Source: Phymorhynchus buccinoides (taxonomy: Eukaryota; Mollusca; Gastropoda; Neogastropoda; Raphitomidae). Taken from it: a DNA stretch of 64,000 nt. Below are positions 1 through 11,854 of the stretch, one piece after another. The notes beneath the pieces are model-generated. The model was not told the DNA's origin. It was given only the letters and a program-made list of their open reading frames with translations, and did not search any database. The position numbers were made by a program, and so were the translations under genes. Numbering within the stretch: position 1 is the stretch's first letter; every line of letters starts with the position of its first letter. The DNA lies in contig CM065713.1 of assembly GCA_017654935.2 (NCBI GenBank), positions 12,276,879-12,340,878 of the forward strand. Reading direction: 5' to 3'.

Positions 1-255
1 TCCCTCCCCCTTTCTCGCCCTACCCATCACAACCAGCCCAATAGTATAATACTGCACACATATACACATCAGACGTGTACACACATATACAAACACACAC
101 ACACACATTCAGAACTCGTGCTCTCTTCCCCCCCCCCCCCACCTTCCACACTTCACCCTCCCCTTCTTTTTCCCACCCCCCGTCTGCGTTCCTGGACGTC
201 CCGTTTGGAATTCGCCCAGAACTCCAGTGGCTAGCTGACTTTGACCTTGTAAGAA

Positions 256-405
256 ACCTCGCTTGAGATTGATGACTGGTACCTCGCTTGCGATTGATGA
301 CTGGTACCTCGCTTGAGATTGATGACTGGTACCTCGCTTGAGATTGATGACTGGTACCTCGCTTGAGATTGATGACTGGTACCTCGCTTGAGATTGATGA
401 CTGGC
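256..405. repeat. 25-bp minisatellite, six copies (left arm)
   Basis: Six units of ACCTCGCTTGAGATTGATGA-CTGGT, with a single substitution in the second unit. The right arm has the same six units at 14686-14835. Confidence 0.95.
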
Positions 406-713
406 GGCTCATAGCTCAACCTACTTTTGCTGATTGACGTCTGCGTAGCTCTGCTCGCTTTCTTCAAGCTGACGACTGCTTGGAGCCAATTACCATGATT
501 TGATTACAATAATTGGATTGCTATATGTTATTGTCGTTAGTTGTATTGTCACTTGTGAACTGATTAAAAAATCGTGGCCGACCTTGACATTGAAATTCCG
601 ATAGTTTTCCGATTTTTTGTGCATGTGTGTGTTTTTTGGGTCAAAAGTGTGTGTGATTTGTGTTAGGTATATTTGTTTGTTTGTTGTTTCGGATATTTTT
701 TAATTTATTTTTT

Positions 714-823
714 AGTGTAGAGTGGCGCAGCGTTCACTTCGTGTCAAGTTAACCCGAGTTCGAACCTGGGTACAGGGGATTTTTCCTCTCACTTTGCACT
801 AGGCCTTACGGTGTTAACGTGGA

Positions 824-854
<31 letters not shown>

Positions 855-1070
855 CGTGTGCCCATGCACTTAGCACACGTTAAGCCCAGTGGCAACGAAA
901 AAGTTGTCATTTGGTCAAAATTTACCCCCACCCACCCCTTTCCTTCCTGATCAGTCACACAAAAACTGCATGCCAAAAAAACCAACCCACCTCTGGCTGC
1001 AACGCGTTCTCCGGGTGGGAGCGACCTGAATTTCACAGAGACACCTCTGTGACTATGAAGTACCTAATAC
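714..1070 (+). mobile_element. tRNA-derived SINE (left arm copy)
   Basis: A head with a tRNA-like B box (GAGTTCGAACCTGG near 762) after AGAGTGGCGCAGCG is followed by a conserved core (GATGAGACGATAAACTGAGG, CCCGTGTGC, GCACACGTTAAGCCC) and a tail ending TACCTAATAC. The same layout recurs in both orientations across the window. The core resembles those of widespread molluscan SINEs with a conserved central domain; I cannot name the family. It cannot move by itself and would rely on a LINE. Confidence 0.8.
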
Positions 1071-1192
1071 TATACGTTAGTTGTTTTGGATGTGGGTGTG
1101 TTTTTGTTATTTAGAGAGATGGTGCGATACCGTTTCCATTATTATTTCTTCGTTTGTTTTTTAATCTTGGCATGTCTGTCTTTTTAAAAAAT

Positions 1193-1433
1193 TTAACCCC
1201 TTGACTGCCAACAATGTATTACATACATACTGACCTGATGACATCACTAAGTGATGATGTCATCAGATGAAGAGGAATAACCCTGATATGCTGGCTTTTG
1301 CTCTAACACAGTCAAGAGAGTAATACCCCCAGACCATTTTCTCAGATTGGCTCTATCAGTTGTGTCTTGTTCATGTCATGATTTGCCCAATGATTTTTTT
1401 CCGTTCATTTTCTCTGGCAGTCAAGAGGTTAGT
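1193..1433. mobile_element. TTAA MITE, family 1 (left arm)
   Basis: Terminal inverted repeats CCCCTTGACTGCCA and TGGCAGTCAAGAGG, flanked by TTAA on one side and TTAG on the other. TTAA duplication with CCC-starting ends is the hallmark of piggyBac-type transposons. No coding sequence; non-autonomous. The counterpart is 13650-13889. Confidence 0.8.
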
Positions 1434-2319
1434 TTTATTTATAATAAAGTAGTGAATGTATTTATTTTTTTCGTGAAGAATGTTGTAGGAATTTGAGTTG
1501 GGGAGAAAAAAGAAAGAAAAAAAAGTTTCTTTTCATATTTTTATTTATAGTTTTTTTATGTCATAATTTTGGTTATTTTGTCATGTCAGCATTTTGATTG
1601 GCTGATGCTCTTTGTTATGACATCGTCACTGAGGTGTTTTTTTCTTCTCCTTTTTTGTTGTTGCGTAAACAAGCCCACATGGGAATATTTGACATTTTTA
1701 TAATACTTTCTCGACCTTTGTAATAACCATAGCTGTTGACGGGACTATAACAGACTAACTAACCACAAAAATGCTTGATATAAGAACTTTTGTTGAATGT
1801 TTTCTTTCAAGCTTTTCTTGTTGAAAGATTGTTGAATCTATATATTTCTTGTGTTGTTTATAACTTATTCTTGGCTAATTCTTTTCCTACATGAATTCTT
1901 TATTATAATTCTTTGTTGAATATACTGCAACCTCATTTTATATTTCTTTGGGGGTTCTGTTTTTGAGAGTTTATTGAAAGAGTATTGTCCAGTATCTTTC
2001 TATTTATAGTACTTCTGTCTTTTCTTGACTTTTTTTTTTTTACGCACAAATTCTTGGGAAATAAGCCTAATGTTTGTTTGATATACAGCAACCTTATTTG
2101 GCTTGTCACAGTTTTCGTTGTTGTGGAAAGATTGTTGAGTTGATAATATATTCCTTCCATATCTATTGTCGGACTTAATTTTGTGTGTGCAACAATTCTT
2201 GATGCGAAATGATATGCACGTATTAATATAGGGCCACATAGTGAAGCTTATAACTTGTTTCTTTCTTGAGAGAATGTTGATTATGCACACCTTTCTATTC
2301 ATTTGGATAGCATGGCCTT
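1434..2319. other. AT-rich stretch without recognisable gene
   Basis: T-rich on the plus strand, with repeated short words such as TTGTTGAAT. Nothing coding or mobile recognised. Its counterpart in the right arm is 12763-13649. Confidence 0.6.
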
Positions 2320-2547
2320 TTAACTCCTTGACTGCCACCAACGTATCACGTACTGACCTGATGACATCACTGGTGATATCGTCAGATGAAGAGGAATAAC
2401 CCTGATATGCTGACTTTTTCTCTATCACAATCCAGAGAGTTATATCCCCAGACCATTTTTGCCAGATTGGCTCTATCAGTTGTCTTTTTCATGTCACGAT
2501 TTGCCCAATGGTTTTTCTTCAATGTTCTTTGGTAGTCAAGGGGTTAA
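2320..2547. mobile_element. TTAA MITE, family 1 (second left-arm copy)
   Basis: Same family as 1193-1433 with ends CTCCTTGACTGCCA and TGGTAGTCAAGGGG inside TTAA duplications, and the same GATGACATCACTxxTGAT interior. The counterpart is 12535-12762. Confidence 0.82.
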
Positions 2548-2930
2548 TATACACACATTGTTCAGTTTTTTAGTTTTTTAACATTTGTTGAATTTAACCA
2601 GTTTTTCTTCAATATCAGTGTGTCAATGACCGTCTGTTTCTGCCTCCGCTATTGTTTGTATAATTATGCGCATCTAGATTCAGGGACGATAATCACAGTG
2701 GGTTCTTTTTTTGTGGACAAAAAATTGTCTGTAAAATGTTGTAGTGATCTATGCAGAATGCATGCAGAGAAAAAAAAATAAGAGGGGGAGGGGGGGGGGG
2801 AGGGGGGGGGGGGAGGGGGGTGCAGGGAAACACAAATAATTTTGTCAGTGAGAGTATTTTTGTTTGGAAAGATTTGAACTTTGTCACACGTGTGAATTTG
2901 CAGACAAAAGTAGTGCTATGTTATAATAAT

Positions 2931-3231
2931 TACCGTATTTTTCAGACTATGAAGGCGATACTTTTTTCCAAAACTCAGACCCCTGCGCCTTATAATATAG
3001 TCAGAAACTATAATAACAAAATCTGAAATTTGGGTAAAATTTAGGGGGGTGCGTCTTATACAAAGGTGCACCTTATAGGCACTACTTTTCCCCCATATTC
3101 AGACCCCTGCGCCTTATAAAATGACTTATAGTAAAAACAAAAAATCAAAAAAACAAAATTGAAATTTGGATAAAATTTGGTGGATGCGGCTTATACAACT
3201 TGTCCGAAAATAGTCCGAAAAAAATACGGTA
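2931..3231. mobile_element. TIR element with CCGTATTTTTC ends (left arm)
   Basis: About 300 bp with inverted ends TACCGTATTTTTC and GAAAAAAATACGGTA and repeated CTGCGCCTTATAA motifs inside. A widespread animal MITE type; the superfamily is not assigned. Counterpart 11855-12153. Confidence 0.75.
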
Positions 3232-3341
3232 CACTTCTTTATTTTCAAAAAACACTTTTTTTGCGTGTTTTCTTGTAAGTCTACGTTTACTCTTCTATTA
3301 CAGCTTACTACTACTTCTGTTATAATGAACACATATTGTGG

Positions 3342-3907
3342 TACAGACAAACCTCTATTTTAAGACTTCCAAAATGTCCGGAAAAATCGGTCGTAAATTG
3401 GAGGGGTCGTATGACGGAGGTTTTCACTGGCAGCCGTAGAAAGAAAAAGTTCAGCGCAGTTCATACTCTCTTCTTTATGCACACATACAATGACATATTA
3501 AAACTGGGTTTGGGTCTTTCCAACTCCATAGGATTGTGCAATCGATGTATTACAGTTTCACTTCGCCGACTTCTGTTAATCACCTCCACTCTCATCCAAA
3601 GTCAGTGGTTTTCTTTTTCAAAGTCAGTGGTTTTCGTGCTTTTCCTACGCTTTCCGCCATCTTTTCTACAACAAGGGAAGCGACTCCGCTTTCAGGCCCT
3701 TGACCGTGGTTGTTTCCCTTTGCTCGGTCTATGCAGACGACAGCAACGGTCGTAAAAACCAACAAAATGGCGGTCGTAAGTCGCGTTTTAGAGGAAGTCG
3801 TTTAAGAGAGGTCGTTTACATAGTAAAATGCATCCGTGCCAACAAATCCGGTCTCAAATGAGAGGTGGTCGCTTAACAGAGGGTCGTAAAATAGGGGTTT
3901 GTCTGTA
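3342..3907. mobile_element. Pogo-like (Tc1/mariner) non-autonomous element (left arm)
   Basis: Long inverted ends beginning CAGACAAACCTCTATTTTA, flanked by TA on both sides, about 560 bp. The minus strand at 3580-3660 holds a 26-codon ORF, MAESVGKARKPLTLKKK..., that resembles the basic start of pogo/Tigger transposases. The rest of a transposase is absent. The counterpart is 11177-11744. Confidence 0.75.
3580..3660 (-). pseudogene. Truncated pogo-like transposase N-terminus (left arm)
   Basis: Twenty-six codons and a stop: basic, with a KPLTLKKK motif similar to the (K/R)LTLxEK start of CENP-B-type helix-turn-helix domains. The similarity is short and the call rests partly on its place inside a TA-flanked TIR element. 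A relative with a longer match is at 19332-19487. Confidence 0.45.
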
Positions 3908-4164
3908 GTATTTAATGTTCATCCTTCTTAACGTTTGAATTGGTGTGATTTCACTTTCAGTTGTGTCGTCGTACACACCCCTCTCTATTTTAGTCCTAAA
4001 TGTCCTCAAGTCTTGTTTACATTACGCGTGGTGACAGTCCTGAGATGGCCAGAGTTGTTGATGGGATTATAATTGACTAAGTAACTAACTAACTAAGCAA
4101 GTCTTGTTTGATTGAACTCTGCATATTAATTGACTTGCTTTTTTTTTTAATTGATTTTGTTCTC

Positions 4165-4482
4165 CCCGTGGGGATACCGGGGGGTCTTTCGTAAAAATAG
4201 TTCCCCCACCTTCTGGAAGTTCTGTGCTTGTAACTTCCTCTCATCTGCCACTCTATTTGACTCTGCCTTTTCCCTTTGCTTTCTATCGTCTACTATCTTT
4301 CTGACTTTCTGTTCTCCTGCCTTTTTACTAAAAAATATCTTCCAAATAATTTTTCTTCTTTGAGCTCCTCAGAAATCGGAATGTGTTGGCTGTACGCAGC
4401 GGGGAGACCAGTGAAAACTGAAAAACGGACACATACGTACCTTGCCCATTATGGCCTGCGAACGCAGAAGAAGAAAGAAGAA
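4165..4482 (+). mobile_element. GAA-tailed interspersed repeat, type A (left arm)
   Basis: It starts CCCCGTGGGGATACCGGGG and runs through TTCTGGAAGTTCTGTGCTTG, TCGGAATGTGTxGGCTGTAC and CTGGGAACGCAGAAGAAG, ending in GAA repeats. About 320-350 bp, with at least eight relatives here in both orientations. The directional tail and lack of TIRs suggest a SINE-like retroposon, but no clear RNA polymerase III boxes were seen. Confidence 0.7.
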
Positions 4483-4947
4483 TTGATTTTGTTAAATGAT
4501 TGAGGACTTCTTTTTTTTTTCATTCTCCTTTGCCCGTTCTTAGCAAAGGAGTGTACGTTTGTTGTGGTTTTGTTTTGTTTGTGTGTGTGTGTTGGACAAG
4601 TATTGTATATTCATATCATGTTTACTACTACTGAATTTATACAATAACTCCGTTGTCATATTTATTTTGTTTTTAGTTACTTTTTCTTGTTACAGCTTCG
4701 ATCTTCGTTGAATGAAATGAATTCCCATGTGAGATATAAAGGCTGTGTTGTTTCTCTCTTTGTCGTTATATATCAAACTGCTACGGCTATATTGTAGCGA
4801 TGGTTTTTGTATAATTTTTGTTTTTGTTTTAAATGGAAAAAAAGCAACAACAAAAAAAGAGAGAAAAAAAATTAATCTAAATGGAAGAAAAAACGAAATA
4901 AGTTTCGCTTTGACAAAAAATGGATGCTGCCTTCTTTTTTTCAATTT

Positions 4948-5498
4948 TTAACTCTTCTACTACCAAGTATTACTTAGACTGTTTACTGTTGAGCACCAAG
5001 TAATTTTTGCAGCTGCACTGATTTTCGCACATACTTTAAAAATTCATTAAAAATACTTGCTCGAATCATCACTAAAATTCCCTGTGTCGATCTGCTGCTG
5101 CAAACCCAAGATCGTTTCAGCAGCTCTTTTTTTATTCGCCTAAGTTCAGATTCTGCCACTTATTCCACAGTAAATCCAGTGAATGCTTCATCGTCACTGT
5201 CGCCATCTTGTAGAAGTTCATGCCAAAAGTCATCGTCAGTTTCCATCGTCAAAAACGCGACAAAAATCGATTGAAAATTGCAAAATTTAGCCTACAAATG
5301 CAGATGGCGGAAGATTGTGCTTTCCCTGAGCGAACTGCGCATGTCACGGAAGTAAAGGATGTGATGTCACTTCATATAAATAGCGCAAAGGGAGACACCG
5401 GGGTTTCTCTAGTATCTGGGGGTCAAACCCGCCCATGGCTAGCAACGGTAAACAGTAAACCGGGCGATTCAACCCGCCGACGGCAGCAGAAGAGTTAA
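4948..5498. mobile_element. TTAA element, family 2, 551 bp (left arm)
   Basis: Flanked by TTAA; ends CTCTTCTACTACC and GGCAGCAGAAGAG; a second inverted pair GTTTACTGTT/AACAGTAAAC lies just inside. The minus strand codes a 28-residue acidic ORF (5160-5246). The structure fits a deletion derivative of a piggyBac-type transposon. Confidence 0.82.
5160..5246 (-). pseudogene. Truncated acidic ORF of a piggyBac-type element (left arm)
   Basis: 28 residues plus stop, METDDDFWHELLQDGDSDDE then AFTGFTVE. The acidic DD/DSDDE-rich start is typical of piggyBac-like transposase N-termini. The catalytic DDD core is absent. It is identical in the two arms. Confidence 0.5.
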
Positions 5499-5921
5499 AG
5501 AAGTGGATGCTACCTTCTATGAGAACTTCTTTGTTATAAAAACATTTGAAAGAAAAAGAGTATTTGTGCGTGTGTGTGTACTTGTTTTCACGTGTGTGTG
5601 TGTGTGTGTGTCTTGATTGCATGGCGTTATTTTATTTTAATTTTTCGTTTTCTATCGTCGGGCTTGGACTGTTCTGCAATACTCATGACATAGTGTGCCA
5701 TGAGAGAAAGAGAATGAATCTTTTTTGAGGGGGGGGGTTTAGTTTGGAGTCTGTAAGAGAGATATAATATTGGTATTTGTTGCCATGATATCACAGGGGT
5801 GCAACTTTTCCTGCTATACAAGGATTTCCTGTTTTTGAATTTTACCAGAAAAGGAATTTTTTTTTTTTTTTTTTTTGGGTCAAACAAGATCCTTGTGTAT
5901 CTACTGAATATTTCAAACACT

Positions 5922-6169
5922 TTAACCCTTTCACCGCCAGCCGTCTTTGAGCCAAAGCTTTCCATTACACTTACCTGGCTGCAGAAAAGATTTTGTCTGC
6001 AATATTGTGGGATTTTTTCTGTGACACATTTAGAAGAGTGTCAATCCTTGCTGCCCAAATTTAGGAACACAATGTTATTGAAAAACGTACCCTGATTTCA
6101 AGGGTTTTAATGACACGGGTATTCAGTAATTGTGGTGCAAAAATGCGACATTGGCGGTGAAAGGGTTAA
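5922..6169. mobile_element. TTAA MITE, family 3
   Basis: TTAA-flanked, 248 bp, ends CCCTTTCACCGCCAG and TTGGCGGTGAAAGGG. The same family as the interrupted copy at 21308-22338. Confidence 0.85.
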
Positions 6170-6944
6170 AATAAGCATTTGTATAAATTGTGGAAAAAGA
6201 AAACTAAAATACTTCCATAAATAAAACATTTCTTCAGCTGCAGGGGGCACAGCACACTAATTCCCCTCATTCTAGCTCCTTTCAGTTTTCCACAGAGAGC
6301 TATTTGTTTCAAGGTATTTCTTTTAGCAGAGGCAAATATTATTATCATTGATTTTGGTTAGGGATAGGAAAAGACCTTACAAGTGGTATTCCACCATAAA
6401 ACAATGTAAGCCTGATGGATAAAACACTTTAAATTGCTTTATGCTGGTGACGAGAGTTAACTAAAGGCATGAACTGAAAGGAGCTGAGAAAAGGTACTGT
6501 GGGGGACATTACCCCTAGACCCCGGCCTTTCAGGGTTTTTTTCATTTTGTGTAGTTGCACCCATGATATTATATTATGCCTAGTTTCTATATGCTCTTAT
6601 AATTACTATTAAGATGAAGAATTGATTTTTTTTGTACTTGTATGCTTTGTTTTGAAAAAGAAAAAAGGCCACCCTTGCATTTTCTGTATTCTTATAACTG
6701 CAAAAGGGATGTTTACTTATGTTGTTCCAGTGTACGTATATCACTATGTGCAGTCTTAGTTTGTTAAATCCATCATTATATGTGGAAAAATATGTTGAAA
6801 AATATATAGACATAAAAAAACACACACCACAACACCAAACTCTGTTGGAGCGAAATATTTCGTAGGCCATGCCATTCTTTATCAATCCATGGATTTGATT
6901 ATGACATATTCAAATTAGTGTGAGGTCATTAATTTCATTACATG

Positions 6945-7290
6945 CTCCCCGTGGGGATACCGGGGGGGGGGGGGGCTTTCGTAAAAATAGTTCCCTCACC
7001 TTTCTGGAAGTTCTGTGCTTGTAACTTCCTCTAATCTGCCACTCTCTTTGACTCTGCCTTTTCCTTTTGCTTTCTATCGTCTACTATCTTTCTGACTTAT
7101 TGGCACGTTCTCCTGCCTTTTTTTCAAAAAACAAATCTTCCAAATAACTTTTCTCCGATGAGCTCCTCCGAAATCGGAATGTGTCGGCTGTACGCAGCGG
7201 GGAGACCAGTGAAAACTGAAAAACCGGACACATACGTACCTTACCCATTATGGCCTTTTGGCCTGGGAACGCAGAAGAAGAAGAAGAAGA
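6945..7290 (+). mobile_element. GAA-tailed interspersed repeat, type A
   Basis: Full-length relative of 4165-4482 with a G run after CCGGGG and a GAAGAAGAAGAAGA tail. Confidence 0.7.
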
Positions 7291-8557
7291 TAAGATCGCT
7301 TGGTAACTTAAAAATATGTTTATCAGTTTTCTTTTCATAGAATAAATCTATTCTCTCTGCTTATACTTTTACAGTAAGACGGATGAGTTTTTTGTTGTTA
7401 ATTCGTTGTATGTATGCTTTGTCCAAAAATTACTTGTGCTTTTTCCTGTGCTCTAATGTAGATAGGATAATGTGTCTGATATTTTTTGTTATTCGTTGTG
7501 AAAAGAAATACATAATTCATACGTTTTTCTCTGTTGCAGCAAATGTGACAGAGTATAGGAAAACCAGGCTAAAGTCGGAAATTATCACTTTTGACGTTTT
7601 TATATAATCTGAAAGTTTAAATTCTACAGACTGAAAAGCAAAAAACAGAATTGATCTATCTGGCATAGTCTTTTTTTAATAATTTTTTAAAGTTGACAAA
7701 ATACACAGAATCAAGTATAACTAAGCTACCTGTTTTTGTGCATTGCTAAGAATGTCTCTCAGCGACATTAGCCGGATTTTCCCATACTCTGTCACAAATA
7801 TACTTTTTTGGGTTTCTGTTAGGGTTGCATGTAGGCTTCTTTTTATCCTTTGTGAATATCCTCTTGCTTTGTTTGTTACACTGATTGGATATTGTTATTA
7901 CATACACAAATTCTTGGCCGTAAAAGATAACACTATTGTAGATTCTGTCTCCTTTTTTTTTCTCTTGGTTACACATTTTGAATCGTACTGACACCGTTTT
8001 TGTGAGGATTGAGTAAATTACATTGTTTTTCCTGTAATGGAGTCTTGCCAGTAATCGATTGTTTCTTCTCAATAATTATAAGATTTCAGACTTGTTTCAG
8101 CGTAATATGTGTTTTCAGTGCACATATAATTTTTTGGACCTGAAATTTTCCTTGAATGTACAGTTGATTTTTTTCCCCCATTGATTATTTTCAATTGATT
8201 TGACAACCAAGCTTTCAGATTTTTTACATTTTGCCTGTGTCATATTTGGTATAATTTTGGTGCTTTGTCTATATCGTGCAAATAGTTGTTGTGGCTTTGT
8301 TACATGTATGGTCTATTATTTTTCTCTCTCAAATAATAGTAATAGTAATAATAATGTGCCTTTTTTCATTTGGCTTTGATATTTAGCTTGAGATTGTAGG
8401 ATCGGCAGGCATTCGTTATTCACATTTGTAAGCAACCATACCATTCCTCGGGGAATATGGATGACGTCAAGACACTTAAAGTGTTATTGTTTGCTTGTTT
8501 TGTCATTTTAAAAAAGAAGAAAAAAAAGTCAGATCATGGATCGACAGTCCCTCATTC
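7291..8557. other. AT-rich stretch without recognisable gene
   Basis: T-rich, no clear repeat beyond a short AATAATAGTAATAG run near 8331-8354. The longest open frames are about 80-108 codons, as expected by chance in this composition. Confidence 0.6.
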
Positions 8558-9057
8558 NNNNNNNNNNNNNNNNNNNNNNNNNNNNNNNNNNNNNNNNNNN
8601 NNNNNNNNNNNNNNNNNNNNNNNNNNNNNNNNNNNNNNNNNNNNNNNNNNNNNNNNNNNNNNNNNNNNNNNNNNNNNNNNNNNNNNNNNNNNNNNNNNNN
8701 NNNNNNNNNNNNNNNNNNNNNNNNNNNNNNNNNNNNNNNNNNNNNNNNNNNNNNNNNNNNNNNNNNNNNNNNNNNNNNNNNNNNNNNNNNNNNNNNNNNN
8801 NNNNNNNNNNNNNNNNNNNNNNNNNNNNNNNNNNNNNNNNNNNNNNNNNNNNNNNNNNNNNNNNNNNNNNNNNNNNNNNNNNNNNNNNNNNNNNNNNNNN
8901 NNNNNNNNNNNNNNNNNNNNNNNNNNNNNNNNNNNNNNNNNNNNNNNNNNNNNNNNNNNNNNNNNNNNNNNNNNNNNNNNNNNNNNNNNNNNNNNNNNNN
9001 NNNNNNNNNNNNNNNNNNNNNNNNNNNNNNNNNNNNNNNNNNNNNNNNNNNNNNNNN
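8558..9057. other. Assembly gap of exactly 500 N
   Basis: A run of 500 N. A round number is the usual placeholder for a scaffold join of unknown size, not a measured gap. Reading frames spanning it are meaningless. Confidence 0.99.
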
Positions 9058-9217
9058 AAAAAAGATTCATTCTCTTTCTCTCATGGCACACTATGTCATG
9101 AGTATTGCAGAACAGTCCAAGCCCGACGATAGAAAACGAAAAATTAAAATAAAATAACGCCATGCAATCAAGACACACACACATACGTGAAGACAAGTTC
9201 TCACACACACACACACA

Positions 9218-9490
9218 TTCTTGTTTACCCAACATTGCGAGGTAGAAAAACCCATTTTATTGCATTTTACGGAAAAATTGCTGTCTCTACAGGGGATTTG
9301 AAGATTGAATTTTCCCGTCAATAATTCCGACAATATTTTCTGTCCCGGATAGTACACTTGACACTTGGAGCGCAAGTGCTCTTTTTAGTGCGCGTGCACT
9401 AGAACAGCACTTGAACTTACCTACCTCGCAACTTTTACGTGGTAACTTCGGTTACCTCGCAATGTTACTGAAAAAGTCAGAATTCGAACA
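9218..9490. other. Arm-specific insertion of about 290 bp between CA runs
   Basis: Present in the right arm only; the left arm passes straight through CA/GT repeats near 5560-5605. The segment includes short inverted pieces (GAGCGCAAGTGCTC, TGCGCGTGCACTAGAACAGC) and has no TIR I can define. It is an indel difference between the two arms. Confidence 0.75.
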
Positions 9491-9570
9491 CACACACACA
9501 CACAAATACTCTTTTTCATTCAAATGTTTTTATAACAAAGAAGTTCTCATAGAAGATAGCAACCACTTCT

Positions 9571-10121
9571 TTAACTCTTCTGCTGCCGTCGGCGGGTTGA
9601 ATCACCCGGTTTACTGTTTACCGTTGCTAGCCACGGGCGGGTTTGACCCCCAGATACTAGAGAAACCCCGGTGTCTCCCTTTGCGCTATTTATATGAAGT
9701 GACATCACATCCTTTACTTCCGTGACATGCGCAGTTCGCTCAGGGAAAGCACAATCTTCCGCCATCTGCATTTGTAGGCTAAATTTTGCAATTTTCAATC
9801 GATTTTTGTCGCGTTTTTGACGATGGAAACTGACGATGACTTTTGGCATGAACTTCTACAAGATGGCGACAGTGACGATGAAGCATTCACTGGATTTACT
9901 GTGGAATAAGTGGCAGAATCTGAACTTAGGCGAATAAAAAAAGAGCTGCTGAAACGATCTTGGGTTTGCAGCAGCAGATCGACACAGGGAATTTTAGTGA
10001 TGATTCGAGCAAGTATTTTTAATGAATTTTTAAAGTATGTGCGAAAATCAGTGCAGCTGCAAAAATTACTTGGTGCTCAACAGTAAACAGTCTAAGTAAT
10101 ACTTGGTAGTAGAAGAGTTAA
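9571..10121. mobile_element. TTAA element, family 2, 551 bp (right arm)
   Basis: Counterpart of 4948-5498 with exactly the same length; the 28-residue ORF is at 9823-9909 on the plus strand. Confidence 0.82.
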
Positions 10122-10609
10122 AAATTGAAAAAAAGAAGGAAGCAGCATCCATTTTTTGTCAAAGCGAAACTTATTTCGTTTTTTCTTCCATTTAGATTAA
10201 TTTTTTTTCTCTCTTTTGTTGTTGTTGCTTTTTTTCCATTTAAAACAAAAACAAAAATTATACAAAAACCATCGCTACAATATAGCCGTAGCAGTTTGAT
10301 ATATAACGACAAAGAGAGAAACAACACAGCCTTTATATCTCACATGGGAATTCATTTCATTCAACGAAGATCGAAGCTGTAACAAGAAAAAGTAACTAAA
10401 AACAAAATAAATATGACAACGGAGTTATTGTATAAATTCAGTAGTAGTAAACATGATATGAATATACAATACTTGTCCAACACACACACACACACACACA
10501 CAAACAAAACCAAAACACAACAAATGTACACTCCTTTGCTAAGAACGGGCAAAGGAGAATGAAAAAAAAAAAGAAGTCCTCAATCATTTAACAAAATCAA
10601 TTCTTCTTT

Positions 10610-10922
10610 CTTCTTCTGCGTTCGCAGGCCATAATGGGTAAGGTACGTATGTGTCCGTTTTTCAGTATTCACTGGTCTCCCCGCTGTGTACAGCCAACAC
10701 ATTCCGATTTCGGAGGAGCTCAAAGAAGAAAAATTATTTGGAAGATATTTTTTAGAAAAAAGGCAGGAGAACAGAAAGTCAGAAAGATAGTAGACGATAG
10801 AAAGCAAAGGGAAAAGGCAGAGTCAAATAGAGTGGCAGATGAGAGGAAGTTACAAGCACAGAACTTCCAGAAGGTGGGGGAACTATTTTTACGAAAGCCC
10901 CCCCCGGTATCCCCACGGGGAG
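10610..10922 (-). mobile_element. GAA-tailed interspersed repeat, type A (right arm)
   Basis: Allelic counterpart of 4165-4482. Confidence 0.7.
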
Positions 10923-11176
10923 AACAAAATCAATTAAAAAAAAAAGCAAGTCAATTAATATGCAGAGTTCAATCAAACAAGACTTGCTTAGTTAGTTAGT
11001 TACTTAGTCAATTATAATCCCATCAACAACTCTGGCCATCTCAGGACTGTCACCACGCGTAATGTAAACAAGACTTGAGGACATTTAGGACTAAAATAGA
11101 GAGGGGTGTGTACGACGACACAACTGAAAGTGAAATCACACCAATTCAAACGTTAAGAAGGATGAACATTAAATAC

Positions 11177-11744
11177 TACAGACAAACCCCTATTTTACGA
11201 CCCTCTGTTAAGCGACCACCTCTCATTTGAGACCGGATTTGTTGGCACGGATGCATTTTACTATGTAAACGACCTCTCTTAAACGACTTCCTCTAAAACG
11301 CGACTTACGACCGCCATTTTGTTGGTTTTTACGACCGTTGCTGTCGTCTGCATAGACTTCGAGCAAAGGGAAACAACCACGGTCAAGGGCCTGAAAGCGG
11401 AGTCGCTTCCCTTGTTGTAGAAAAGATGGCGGAAAGCGTAGGAAAAGCACGAAAACCACTGACTTTGAAAAAGAAAACCACTGACTTTGGACGAGAGTGG
11501 AGGTGATTAACAGAAGTCGGCGAAGTGAAACTGTAATACATCGATTGCACAATCCTATGGAGTTGGAAAGACCCAAATCCAGTTTTAATATGTCATTGTA
11601 TGTGTGCATGAAGAAGAGAGTATGAACTGTGCTGAACTTTTTCTTTCTACGGCTGCCAGTGAAAACCTCCGTCATACGACCCCTCCAATTTACGACCGAT
11701 TTTTCCGGACATTTTGGAAGTCTTAAAATAGAGGTTTGTCTGTA
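11177..11744. mobile_element. Pogo-like non-autonomous element (right arm)
   Basis: Counterpart of 3342-3907. The same 26-codon ORF is intact at 11426-11506 on the plus strand. Confidence 0.75.
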
Positions 11745-11854
11745 CCACAATATGTGTTCATTATAACAGAAGTAGTAGTAAGCTGTAATAGAAGAGTAAA
11801 CGTAGACTTACAAGAAAACACGCAAAAAAAGTGTTTTTTGAAAATAAAGAAGTG

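Larger units (their letters stand above)
1..5727. repeat. Left arm of a large inverted duplication
   Basis: This block is the reverse complement of 9058-about 15085, with scattered single-base differences and small length changes in homopolymers. Matching landmarks: the 25-bp repeat at 256-405 (14686-14835), SINE 714-1070 (14012-14366), TTAA elements 1193-1433 and 2320-2547 (13650-13889 and 12535-12762), TIR elements 2931-3231 and 3342-3907 (11855-12153 and 11177-11744), TTAA element 4948-5498 (9571-10121). The arm runs off the window start, so it probably continues into another copy of the VPS13 3' end. Confidence 0.95.
5728..8557. other. Unpaired spacer of the inverted duplication
   Basis: AT-rich sequence with no counterpart in the right arm. 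It contains a G run (5728-5736), a TTAA MITE (5922-6169), a GAA-tailed interspersed repeat (6945-7290), and otherwise no recognisable gene. It most likely represents sequence beyond the point where the other contig ended. Confidence 0.8.

Noticed and set aside
714..790. Stand-alone tRNA gene
   Set aside because: Only a B-box-like tRNA head is present and it continues into a SINE body repeated elsewhere; no full cloverleaf seen.
8457..9235. Four long open frames across the N run
   Set aside because: They consist mostly of unknown bases; no coding evidence.
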